In this document: piece after piece, positions 24,201-36,437 of the stretch
Numbering within the stretch: the first letter of the stretch is position 1
Layout: each line of letters begins with the position of its first letter
Assembly (NCBI GenBank): GCA_029531795.1
Contig: JAPEIS010000015.1
Span: 1,364,001-1,428,000, forward strand
Source of the DNA: Sclerotinia nivalis
Lineage: Eukaryota; Ascomycota; Leotiomycetes; Helotiales; Sclerotiniaceae
Direction: 5' to 3'
Length of the DNA: 64,000 nucleotides
The notes under the pieces: model-generated
Databases searched by the model: none
What the model saw: only the letters and a program-made list of their open reading frames with translations
Told to the model about the DNA's origin: nothing
Program-made: the position numbers and the translations under genes

Positions 24201-25843
24201 TCATTTAGCTTGAAAACAAAGAGTATAAGTACAGCGAAAAGAGAGGAGCTAGCTTCGATAAAACCCTTTTTCAGATTGTCCACCAGATATTCTTTCACGA
24301 TTAATAATTCCTCCGAAGATATATTGTATATCGGACTAGTTTTGAATTGTGTGTTGAAAGGAATTTCGATTTTATAATTGTATACAATATATTGTGACAA
24401 TTTATTTGATTCCTTTTTGAAGAAGACTTCAAAGTACTCATGGTAAGCCTAAGGGACTCTTTGGATCAGTTCCTGAAGCTCTTTGTTGTTCGAATTCCAT
24501 ATTCGATCTTCTAGCATTGTATTGATTTTATGAATGTTAGTAGAAAAGATAATATTATCGTAGCGACGATTATACATTTTGAAAGCTTCAGCGGAGATCG
24601 CAATGATGTCGATAGCGATCTGTGAGAGATAAATTGATTGATAGTGTTCGGAAAACAGTTTATTTAAGAGTGCAGAACGATTAATTGGTTTAATCTTTGC
24701 GGAGGGGAGCAAATTTTCGGTTTTGGTCTTTACGGAGAAGAGCAAATTTCGTTCGACAAATGAACTTTCCTGGAATTCCTTTTCCATCTATCGGAGGCTA
24801 GTGTATAAATCCCATTCGTACTTAATAGTGAATCTAGCTAAAAGAAGAGAGAGTTTTAAATGATCGATTTCGAAAAAAGTATTACATTGTTGTATATCTT
24901 TTTCAAATTCGGGGTTGGATAATGGCTTGGAGGCTGAAAGAGATTTTCTGGAGATGATTATGTTTCTTGAAAAGCATAGGACTGGTAGTAAATCCTTTGA
25001 CCATACTAATTAGTAATTGAAGGATCTAGGTATTATATTATAGGCTTTGAATTATAGGTCTCTAATAATCATATCCCTTTTCATATTAATTAATAAAAAA
25101 AGGATTTAAAGGAAAATTTTATTATCCAATCGGAATATCAAACGGATAGAATAGATGACAGCGACACTTTGCCGGTCGTTGTATCCTTGAACAGAAATAG
25201 GATTATTCAAAGGAGTAATAGGGATACTAATACATCGAGAAAGTTGATATACAAAACGAATATTAATAAATAAATAAACAAGCATATCGGTATCTATCAA
25301 TACGGAAGACCGGATTTGAAAACTATAAGCTAAAAGGTGATAAAGAAATAGAAAACTGTTGTTATCTATGAAGCTCCGAAAATCAATATATTTGAGATCA
25401 TATTGATAATCTTGGAAGGAGACTTTCCCAAGGACTAATCCTTTTCCGATTCATATAAATCGGAATCAGGAAGTTCCGAAGAGGTTTCTTCGTCTTCGAA
25501 GGTTGTATCAACCTTATAGATACTAGGGGGACAAATATAATCCTTGGTCTAATTAGGGGTTTTGTATTTGAAGCAAGCGAAGGATGGGATAGAAAGATGA
25601 GATTTGAAATTCGGTATAAAACTAAGAGCAACCGATTTTTCCCTTCCTATATATTCTGGTTTGATATTGTTATACAAGGGAATGGAACTCCTAGTGCGAT
25701 TGTCAAGCAAGGAAGCTTTCCGATTAAGATTCCTAGTTATTGTAATGTATTTCTGATTCACAATATATATCCTTGCATTTATATTCGTTAGATGATTTAT
25801 ATAATCCTAGAAATCAGAATAAAGATCTATAATAATTATTATT

Positions 25844-26006
25844 TATCACGGTGAGGGAAAAGGTATGTGTAGGTTTGATCTATTGTTATACTACGAGGAG
25901 GAGAAGAAGGTTAAGGAGGTGACCTGATTATATAGAAGTGAGTGTATACATGTGTGCCTAAGGTATACATGATCATGTGCAGATGAAGAGAGATGAACCC
26001 GTAACA
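25844..26006 (-). repeat. 3' LTR of element Q' (163 bp)
   Basis: It starts TATCACGGTGAGGG and ends GAACCCGTAACA on the plus strand, which is the reverse complement of the Q LTR. Confidence 0.87.
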
Positions 26007-29000
26007 GTACCCCCTCCTCAAGAAACCTATTTGATTCTAAATGGGTATTAAAAAATAAAGAAAAATAAAGAAAAAATACAGATCTCTTTTTTCAATTAAA
26101 TCTCTGAACAAAAACATATAATATCCCCCAATGATATTATATCCCTTATTGTTATAATACATAATATATCTTTAAGCGAAACGAACAATCTTAATACGAA
26201 TGGATCTTCGTAAAGTAGGTGTAGCAATCGCGCTGTATGACTCCGATTGCAAATTCTGTAGTTCCGATTGTAATATAATAGTGTCGGGGTGCTTTAGGAC
26301 CCAAGCTGGCGGCCCTGGTTTCTCTAAATAAAAGCGATGATATTCGATAAAAACCTTCTCGTTACTTTTTAAATCATTAGCTGATTGTCAAATTGATATA
26401 TAGTATCTTTATTTGATCAAATAATGATGGCCATCCTTATTATGATTATTTAGAATTCCTTCAAATATTCATTTCTGAATAGACTTATCTTTATTGTCAT
26501 CCTGCTCCAAAATTCTATTCTGTGTAGTTAGGGATTCTGATTCATTAATCGTTGTTTGAATTGGGAAGTGAGGATTAGTATGAGCTAAAAGTAAAAGAAA
26601 ATAATAGAAAACAGGGAAGATTTTAATGTTTTTAAGTAATTGAACAAGACAAGTATGAGGATAAACTTTGATAATCTTGTAAGAACCGATCCATTTATCA
26701 TCTAGCTTTTTTGTTTTGTACGAAGTCTTTATATTCTTGGTATTGATAAAAACTTTTTGGTTAATTATATAGCGAGATAAATCAGAATAATAATGGTTAG
26801 TATAGTTCTTATAAGTAGTAATTGTTTGTTATACAAAAGTACAAAGTTGCTTCAAGATATGTTTTATGTAATCTGTAGTCCTATTACCTTTAAAGAATTT
26901 CTGTTTTTGTATTAGAATCATATTTGGTGGGTAAGATTTACTAGGTTCAATACCTAGATATAGATTAAAACCGTAATTGGCGAAGAAAGGCAAACAATCA
27001 ATTATTTCAGAGACCAAATTATTGAATGTAAATTCGGTTAAGGATAGTCAATCCAATCAATCGTTTTGATGATAGTTAACAAAAGCTTGTAAATACTGTT
27101 CCAGAATTGAATTAATATGTTTAATTTGATTATCTATTTGAAAATGAAAAACTAAAGAATGTTTTAAAATAATTTCTAATTGTTCTAAAAGTTGTGACCA
27201 GAATCCTAATACGAATTACATTCCCTGATCGGAAATGATATTATCCAGAAGTCTATAAAGCATATAGATACAACTAATAAAAGCATCGATTAGTTCCTTT
27301 ATCGTTAATATATGTATATCAATGAAATGTTTCATTTTGGTTAATTTGTAGATTACCATTAAGATATGTTTATAGGTAGAATTATAACGAATGCAATCCG
27401 GGAGTAATGTAATATAATCGATTGAAATATCAGACCACATACGAAAAGGGATAGACAATGGTTTCAAAAATCCGGGAGGCATCGATTTGGACGATTTGAT
27501 GCGAATACAAAGTTTGTAGGTGTTGGGAAGACAGGTGATAACAACAGTATTCAAATTAGATGAATAATATTGTATTGTATAATGAGTTGTTTTTCTTCTA
27601 AGGTTCTCTCCGTACGGAGAGGTTATATATCAAGGTGGGGTAACAACACGTGACCATGTTCCGACAGTAGGCCTTTATATAGGATACGATCTCCAAATAT
27701 ATATTAGGTTACCAATATATACAAAAGATAAAATCGATCGTTTTAATTCGATTAGGATAGTCAGTAGGATCAAAAGAATGAGTTCGATAGATAATTTGGA
27801 GTTTGAGTTTATTGTTTGGTAGAATTTAAATCTTATTCCAATAGTAAATTCTATTATTTTGGATCGAACAATCTTGTATAACAATCCGAAAGGTTTTATA
27901 ATGTTCTTTTGGTTATTTAATTATTGATGGATCGTTAAAAATAGAGATAAATTGATCTACGATATCGGATTTAGTATATATTGCATCGATTAAGATATCA
28001 ATTGATTGGTTGTGGAATGGTACTATTATCTCTATTAATGCCAAATTGATATATTTAATCAAATTCTTATAAAGATCGTTGTCAAAACGATCTTAAAGGA
28101 GGATAACATATTCTCGATTCTTTAAATGTTTATCGTTTGGATTAAAGCGATACAGCCGATTTTCGTGTTTTCTATTTAATATATCTAATCGAATAGCTTT
28201 GTTTTTTAGTCGATAGACTATACAGAAATTATATTGAGACAGAAATTCAGATCATCGCATTTGCCGTTGATTGAAAGCTTTTGTAATTATAAAATATTCG
28301 AGGTTCTTATAATCAATAAGAATCTCGAATTTCTTTTATGAACTTTAAAGCTCTGAGTATTATTCTTCCATTGCTTTGATAATAGCGAATAATTCTTTAT
28401 CGTAGATTTCATAATTGTATTCTATTGTTATATACTTAAATGAAAAGTAAACGATTGAATACAAAACATTATCATCATTATATTGTAAGAGAACTCCTTT
28501 TGAAGCCCAATCGGAAATATCGATTTCCAAAACAGTTTTCCGTTTATAATCAAAATATATCAAAACTGGTACTATTATGAAAACTCTTTTTAAAGCGTCA
28601 AAAGTCTTTATATAATCTGTGGTCCAATTCTATATAATATTCTTCCGCAAGAGATTGTTGAAAGAGCGACAAATCTTTGAAAAATCTTTTATAAAACGTC
28701 AATAGAAATTGGCGAAACCGAGAAATCATTATAAATCTTTTATATATAAAGGCAATTCCCAAAATATAATAATTGTAATCTTTTCTTGATCTATTTCGAT
28801 ACTTTCGATTGTAATAATAAAATCCAAATACTTTGTTTTCGTGGTTTCGAATTTGTATTTGTTAATATCAATCTATAATCTAGTATCCATTAACTTTTGA
28901 ATTATTTGGTGGATATACTCTTTATGTTCTACAGGATTATTGGAGTAGATTAGAACATTATCGAGATATACAGTGCAATATTTATCCAACTTGTCGAAAA

Positions 29001-32000
29001 GTGTATGATTGATATAATATTGGAACGATGTAGATATATTACAGAGATCGAAAGGTATAATCAAAGATTCAAAAAGATCAAAATAAGTAATGAATATAGT
29101 TTTTTATTTATTTCTTTCAATGATTTGCAATTTGTTGAATGTTATAATAATATCAAGTTTGATGTAAATTTTTGTATTATAAAGAGTATCCAGTATTTTG
29201 TAAATGATAAATAATAGATAACGATTCTTTATAGTAATGTTATTTAATTTTCAATAATTTTGACAAATGCAGATTCCTTCTTTTGGTTTGGCAGTCAATA
29301 GCAAAGGAAAGGTGTATTGCAATCTTGATTCCCGAATGAATCCTTTGGAGAGATTATCATTAAATCATTTGTATATCATTATCAACTTCATTAACGATAA
29401 AGGATAGTTTTTGAAATAAGATGGCTTTTTACCAGGTATCAATTCAATTTTGTAATCCTAGATTCGACGAAACGGCAATTTATCTGTATAATATGAAAAG
29501 AAGACAGAAAGTTTGTCTTGTAATTATATAGAAAGTCTTTGTTGTATTTGATCGTTATTAAGGGAAGGTTTATTGGTTAAAAATTTATCGACATTAGTTT
29601 CAAAGATCTTTTGCAAATGAAGCGGTTTGTAACAATTGTATATAAAATCATGAAGTTGCGGTGGGGTTTTAAAGAGCATCTCTATTATATTACTTTGTTC
29701 TTATAAAATCAATCGAAAATCCCCTTCTGTGAATATTGAGGACAATGTAGTTTATCGCAAATAATCTTGCTCAACAGTTTTCTATACAGCATCCAATTCA
29801 TTCTATATCAATCGGATAACCCGAATGTTATTTTGTTGATAAAACGAAACAAAGCTAGAAGTTTGCAATCAACAAATATCATTTATATTTGGGCTTATAT
29901 CTTTGTAAATAGGTATAGGGAATTCCTCAATAGAAAACAAAAACAAACGGTTTTTTGGATTGTGAATAGACTGATACCGATCTGTAATCTTTAAGATCGA
30001 TTTTGGATATAAACAATTGGGAATCATCTATACTTGATTATTTGGTTCTCCGCAATGTTTTATTCGATAATGATTCATACCAAACATCAAACCCTGCTGA
30101 AATTCGAGATCAATAAAAGAATCGTCAGATTGTGATATATAATCTTCATTTAGTATCTCTTCAATAGAAGGTTTTTTATAAAAAGTTCTTTTAAAAGTAG
30201 AAAGCGTTTGAATAGATGAATAATCGATATCGTTTTTTGGACAATCCTTAATATATGGAGAGCAGTATTTATAAACTGTATATTTAGCTTTTATATCAGA
30301 ATCGGTAAGGAATTTATTTAAAGGTTTGATAGTATCAATGACTTATTATAGAATAACTTTTACTAGATTCTTTTGTTCCTTGATCAAAGATGAGATTGTT
30401 GGTGCAATAATTGGCTCTGAATTATAATACATTAAGTAATTAGAAACACAATAGTTTGAAAAGAATATTAAACTCATCTCCGTTTAGTTGATAATAGGAT
30501 TATAGCATTGTAATTATAGTAAGCTAAAGATTAACGGTGTCTCTGATGAAAACTGGATGATATAAAAGGATCAATATTTATAATGATCTCTTATAACGAT
30601 TTCCATTACAAAATATTCTATAATTCTATCAGCGATCTTTCTATTGGCAAATCGGAGTTCACAAAGATAAAATAAGAATTGTATTTCAATATTATGTTTG
30701 GAAGTAAAAGAACGATCAACAAAGACTTCTCCAGAATATCCATTATCAATGAGATTTGTAATAATAAAGGGATTTTTATACACAAAAAATATAATGGTTT
30801 TAACGAATAGAGATTTGTTATTCATAAAGTTGAGCTGCAATAGTTTATCTCTATTTATTCCTCGATTTACCTTCTTGTTTTTAGTATTCCTCTACAAGCG
30901 ATTTTTCGTAGAAATTAATCTTTTCCCTATTCGGAATTTTCTTTGACTGAATTGAGTATAGAGATAACCTTCTTTGACTTGATATAGCTTTATCATTGTA
31001 TCTGATTCAGGTGTTGTTGATTTTATACCCAATTATCAGTATATCCTCCTCGAAATCCATTGCGATTATTATTAAATCTATTAGCGCTTCGAAAAACCGG
31101 AACGGCAGTATGTTAATCAGGGGCCGGATTAATTAAAATAATAATATTGCAATTGGAAAAGATATTAATAAGAATTTGTTTGCTAGAAAAAAGATTATTA
31201 TTGATATCATAAATAGTATAACAATCAATTTGAAGGTAGCCGATTTTATTACAACAATTGTAAGAAATTACAAGATTAAACTTTTTTTTCTTATTTTGTA
31301 GATTCTTTTTCTATTATCCTTTTTGTTTTATTATATTGAAATCTATAGAGTCATTATCAATAACAGATGCTTTACCAGAATTTTTGTTATAATATTCAGC
31401 GTTATAAAGATTCTGATTTCAAATAGAGAATTTCTTTTACCAACTATCAATATTGTTGGTTGTACAAAGATTCGAATCATTAATGATCAAAGTTCGAAAG
31501 AGGGTTATAACCTTTTGCTTTATTGCATTAACAATCTCGTAATCAGACTTATAACAAGAGTTAACAAAATAAAACAATATAAAAAAGAAAACCGAAAAGG
31601 ATTCCTTTGGATTTATAAAAAGCTTATCGAATTTAAACAAAACTTCCTTTTCGATATCCATAGAGATATATAATTTATCCAATTTGATCAAAAACGAAAT
31701 AGTAGAATCGAAGCAAATAGAATCGTTAACAAATCTAATAATATCTATAATATACTTTTGTTATATTTGATCATCGAAAAGACTAATAATATAATTAATC
31801 TTCTTTTGTTCAGAAATAAAAAGTTATAAATCGATTATCCAACAGAATTACAAATTCAACTTCTAGAACTGATAATCCTCTTATCGGACAAAAATATTAA
31901 ATCTTTCGTTTTTAAAAACAAACAAATCTTTCTGAGTTTGATAGGAAGTGATCGGTTTCTGGTTAGTAACAACACCACCGACATTCAACTGAACTTGTTT

Positions 32001-32580
32001 GCCAATTAGAATACAAAGAAGCTCGACGTTTTCCACTTTGAATTCCTCGATCTTATTTATTTGAGTAACGATATAAATAACTTGAATAATAAAGCAATCT
32101 TCAATAATAAAGAAAATATAATTCAAATAAACAGTTTGTTCGTTAGGATCAGCAACGAAGTTTGGTATCACTAAAGTATCCAATTCTGCTAGGATTTGTA
32201 TAATAGTAGATCATTGACCAAAGACTTGTTAGATTTCGGTACGAATTCCTTCGATAGAAATAGGAATTGTATTACCAACAAATATAGAACCGAAAGCCAT
32301 TATAAAAAGAATTATAATTACACAAAATAATCGATAAAGAATTTGCAATTGTACAAAAGTAATCAAAAACAGATATAAAAGCCTACAAATAAATACAATC
32401 GCATAAAAGCAATCAGGGATCAGAAGCTACACAAAAGTAGATAAGAAATACAACCGTACAAAAGCAGGCGAATTACGATGACACAAAAGCAATCGAAAAT
32501 AGATATAAAAGCCTACAAATGATTTGGTAAGGCCAGATCACTTTGTAAAGTGATGAAACCTTTGAAAGGGTAGTACAAAC

Positions 32581-32743
32581 TATCACGGTAAGGGAAAAGG
32601 TATGTGTAGATTTGATCTATTGTTGTACTACAAGGAGGAGAAGAAGGTCAAGGAGGTGACCTGACTATATAGAAGTGAGTGTATGCATGTGTGCCTAAGG
32701 CACACATGATCACGTGCAGGTGAAGGGAGATGAACCCGTAACA
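32581..32743 (-). repeat. 5' LTR of element Q' (163 bp)
   Basis: It starts TATCACGGTAAGGG and ends GAACCCGTAACA on the plus strand. It is closer to the Q 5' LTR than the 3' copy is. It may be a recombinant LTR, because its outer flank does not match that of the other end. Confidence 0.87.
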
Positions 32744-35092
32744 ATACTAATTCGATCAAATCATAACGTGTATTCATACAATCGGTTATTGTAAGATCCG
32801 TGATCGTAACAAATTTATATCTCCAACAATATTAATACCATAATCTAAAACATTATCATCAGAAGAACAATTAAGAACTCAACTTCGAAAGAAGATAAAA
32901 AGCAATTTGGTCAATATAATCAATATGATCAATTCCGATAATAAAACCAAAACAAACGAAAAATCATTATTCCAAATTACAGTATTCCTTTAAGAAATAG
33001 AAGAAAAAGAGTTTCTAGATCCATTTGATGAAATATTCGTCGAAAATGAAGATCCATCTTCCCGATATATTGAATCACATCAAAAAAAGCTTAATAGGCT
33101 TATTGAAAGTAAAGTTTTCAAGGAAATTAAAAAAAATGATATCTCCAAAGGAATAAGAATCTTCAGATCACGATTTGTTGATGAAATGAAGTACGAAGGT
33201 ATAGAAAAAACATTCCCAAAGTCAAGATTAGTGATCCAAGTATATTATAATAAAGGAAAAACCAATGTTTTAATACAATTATCTATACTTCAAAAAGCTA
33301 GGTAATATATTATTATAATATTTATAGCAATATTGAAAAAGAATATGAAAACTAATATTCTTTTACGAGATATCATACAAGTATATATACAATCAATTAC
33401 GAATCTGAATAGGATATTCTATACTTGACTCTTAATAGAATTCAAGTTACCAAAAGGAGTACTATAATATATTATCAAACCATTATATAGCGTCTTTGAA
33501 GCCGGAAACTATTAGTTTGGAATATATCATGACTACCATTAAGAAAAATTAGAAATGATATAATTAACCTTTGATTCTTGTTTATTATATACGAATAAAA
33601 AGGGCTTTGATATTGTAGGATTACAAACTAACAATATATTTATCGTAATCAACAAAGAATTCGCAAAACTAGAATAAGAACAATTAGAAAAGGCGAATTT
33701 TATAATTAAAAAACAAGAATATCTATTAGAAGATATATCTTTCAAATTCAATGGGAATATGATTTCTTTGAAAGATGATAAATTCTATTTTAATCAAAAG
33801 AAACAATATGATAATCTGAAGTTAGTTATATCAGAAAACTCAGATTTGAAAGGGACAAAAAACAAAATCCGTACGAATGTTACCTTCAAGGATCAGTATA
33901 TCGCTTAATATATTCGAGGAGCATATATAGCCATTGTTTATCAACTAGAAGCTTCTTATCATCTTTCAGTCATTGCTTAGGTAACTAATCCGAAAGAAAA
34001 TGATACCAAGAAGCTCAACAAAACTATTAAATAACAAATAGAAAACCTATCAAAAGGATTTACTGTTAAGATCACATAGGCAAAGAATCAATTAGTCGTA
34101 AAACCGTAGCCCAAACTTTTCATTACCCTTTCTAATCATGAATAAACTATTACTTTTAAGTTCAATCAATAAAGAGATATCAGAACGCCTATAGTTCGCC
34201 ACCATTCCTGTCCTTTTATAAACAATACAAAGAAGCTTGTTTGCTAAACATTCCAAACTGATCGATGACGTTCCTACGCTGATGATTCGAAATGAGAACG
34301 CCTCCGTCTAGGTTTCTTGTTTTGACGAAACTGTTGCGTGATCGTAACATTTACTTTCGTACTACTTGATTTAAATAGTATAAGAGTAATTGTTTTCACA
34401 GATGTATCCTTTGTTAATAATATAGATATATTATCTCAAATTGGATATATAATTTGTTTAATGAATAAAAATAATAATACTAATATTGTTTATTGATCCT
34501 CTATTAAATGTAAGAGAATAACAAGAAGTATTTTAGTATTTGAATTATACGGATTAGTTCTAGACTTTGATATAAAAGCTGCAATCAAAAACACTATTAA
34601 TATTATTATTCAACCAGAAAAACAGATCCCTTTTTCTATATACACCGATTCTAATTCACTATTTGAATTATTTACCAAGTTAAACTCTATTATAGAGAAA
34701 AAACTTATAATCGATATTCTTTTGTTACAACAATCCTACAAACGAAGAGAAATCATTGAAATCAAATGGATCGATAAAGGATCGAACCCTGTTGATACTA
34801 TAACTAAAGATAAATTCTATCAAGCATTAAAGAAGCTAATCGATACAAACAAGATTATTATCAAAAAGACGAAATGAATGGAAAAGAGAAGATTAAGGAA
34901 CTAAAGGAATTCGGATCATATAACTTTTTAGAGAAGTTGCTAGTATCGGGATCACAGTTATATGATTATGAACCGTAGTTAAATCATATAATTGTATTAA
35001 ATCATATAATCATAAGGGATTGTACAAGCTTCTTCAATATATATTTAAGGAGCTCGTTCTTTCAATATAGATAGTAACAATTAAGAATCAAG
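32744..35092 (+). mobile_element. Ty1/copia retrotransposon fragment, RIP-decayed, interrupted by solo LTR B
   Basis: An LTR-like end (CGTGATCGTAACA at 32799-32811) is followed within about 200 bp by copia reverse transcriptase, so gag, protease and integrase are missing. RT segments include KGIRIFRSRFVDEMK near 33160, LRDIIQVYIQS near 33365, VIKPLYSVFEAGN near 33475 and DSCLLYTNKKGF near 33575. RNase H resumes beyond the solo LTR: TDVSFVNNIDILSQIGYII near 34385-34460, SSIKCKRITRS near 34500, YTDSNSLFEL near 34645 and EIKWIDKGSNPVD near 34760. The right limit near 35092, after GATAGTAACA, is approximate; I could not align a 3' LTR to the short 5' LTR remnant. Confidence 0.78.
34064..34349 (+). 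mobile_element. Solo LTR B (286 bp) with 5-bp target duplication TTTAC
   Basis: It begins TGTTAAGATCACATAGG and ends GCGTGATCGTAACA. TTTAC lies at 34059-34063 and 34350-34354. It is the reverse complement of solo LTR A and differs at about two positions. It splits the copia fragment between the last RT segment and RNase H. Its last 13 bases equal those of the copia LTR remnant at 32799-32811, so it may derive from a copia-type element. Confidence 0.85.
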
Positions 35093-35129
35093 TTTTATCA
35101 AATAGACTAAAGTACTTTACACTTTGAAC

Positions 35130-36000
35130 CTTGCCATTTCGATACCAACAATTTCTTTTGGAATCTCTGAAAAAGTAGATTAGTTCAGATTTCTTTGGAT
35201 CAAAAGTAATACCTTCTGATTTCCCCCAATTCAAAGCTTCTAGCATTTCTGATTATAATTGATTACAATTTGATTATAAATTTAAGAAGAATACTATTAA
35301 AACAATATTATTTATATATTCAAATCTTTAGATAGGATTGTCTAATCAAAACAAAGGAATTATATAAAATATAAAAAGAATAAACGAAATTGAGAAGCCT
35401 TATAACAAATCACATTCAATACTAATACTGAACTCTGTTTCGTTGTCAAATCGAATACGAACTGATCGATTTGTTGAAAACGATTATATCCATCGAACTA
35501 GATTATCAAACTATCCTTGTTCTTTGAATCGACGGATTAAACATTTTGGGAGAACAGTATCAAAAATGTCTTTAATATCTATAATTAGTAATATAATTTT
35601 GGAATTTGAATTCAAGGCTATTTCTATATCATATATAAAGCAGATTGTAAAATCGATAGATGATCGAAAGGGAAGCACTCCAAATTATTACTTGGCTAAT
35701 ACTTTAAGGGTTATAGTAATCCAAGATATCTTTTTAGTGATCAAATATTCGAAACCTTTTCCTAATATTGAAAGTAGGATTATTAATCTATAAGATTTGG
35801 GGTTCGTATAATCTGATTTATTCGGTTTTGGAATGATAATTACAATTACTAATCGAAAGCATTCAGAATGATAGTCTATTTCAAAACATTTTTGGAAGAA
35901 TTATAGAATGCTAGATTCAATTTATAGCTACACTAGTTGTAATATTTTGGTTAGAATCTTATTTATATCAAGAGCTGTATTATTTATATAAAGGATAGCA
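35130..36000 (-). pseudogene. ORF2 reverse transcriptase domain of the LINE, broken
   Basis: The minus-strand translation between about 35,880 and 35,740 reads IIIPKPNKSDYTNPKSYR, followed by LLSILGK. Near 35,440-35,400 there is a segment equivalent to the PQGSPVSPILF motif with the Gln changed to a stop, and near 35,250-35,180 EALNWGKSEGITFDPKKSEL. The catalytic YADD is mutated beyond recognition (YINN). Confidence 0.72.
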
Positions 36001-36437
36001 GTTTGTATATCTTGAATTGTAATTTCCAGGAATGGAATAAAACGAATAAAAACTATAAAGGAATCGAAAAGGATATTATCGATTTTAGTTATATTAATCA
36101 ATAGATTATTGATGAATAGATTTCTTTTAGCTTGGATTGTTGTAGCAAAAGAATAATCGAAAAGATCTACTAAAAAAGGAATTCGATATATTTTAACTGA
36201 TTGATATTATTTTGTTATTTTAAAGATATCTTTTATTTTTTTAACTAAATCAAATTTAGAAAGTCAAAATTCCTTTTTCGTTTTTTTGATAACCTTTTGA
36301 AGATTCTGTTTGGATTTTGGAGAATTATTTATTTAATTTTCTTGAATAATTATTTGGTAAGCTTTATTTCATTATAGTTGATTTGTATTTCGACCGAATG
36401 ATTTTTGAGTTGATCTTGTATATACTAATTGTATCGA

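Larger units (their letters stand above)
19750..25843 (-). mobile_element. Ty3/gypsy retrotransposon P2 (same family as P1), 5' end missing
   Basis: Reading leftwards on the minus strand: decayed gag knuckle about 25600, protease/linker about 25300-24450, reverse transcriptase 24400-23705 (LYFCIDFRYLN and YLNDILIYSEN), RNase H about 23600-23150, H2C2 zinc finger 23080-22565, integrase core and C-terminal domain 22560-21641 (including YRLDLPESIQIHKVFS), chromodomain to about 21430, accessory ORF 21272-20109, and 3' LTR 20007-19750 (258 bp, as in P1). P2 interrupts P1 at 19749/19750. On the right its gag is cut at 25843 by the LTR of Q', and neither the gag N-terminus nor a 5' LTR reappears beyond Q'. 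Confidence 0.88.
25844..32743 (-). mobile_element. Ty3/gypsy retrotransposon Q' (same family as Q), inverted, without matching target duplication
   Basis: It is bounded by 163-bp LTRs at 25844-26006 and 32581-32743. Leftwards: gag from about 32300 (open stretch 32183-31881), protease region 30840-30571, reverse transcriptase about 29470-28750 (YLDNVLIYSNNP), RNase H about 28600-28270 (YNYEIYDKEL), integrase about 27880-27000 with NIISDQG near 27230, and chromodomain about 26470-26330. It matches Q throughout but lacks the solo LTR. The flanking pentamers are TTATT on the left and ATACT on the right, so they do not match, unlike Q and R. RIP-type stops are everywhere. Confidence 0.88.

Noticed and set aside
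19745..32747. AATAC at 19745-19749 and 32743-32747 as the target duplication of P2
   Set aside because: The right copy overlaps the last base of the Q' LTR, and the sequence after it does not continue P1 as a true duplication would require.
35443..35793. 116-codon plus-strand ORF near 35.6 kb
   Set aside because: The minus strand here encodes recognisable LINE reverse transcriptase; the plus-strand frame is its shadow.
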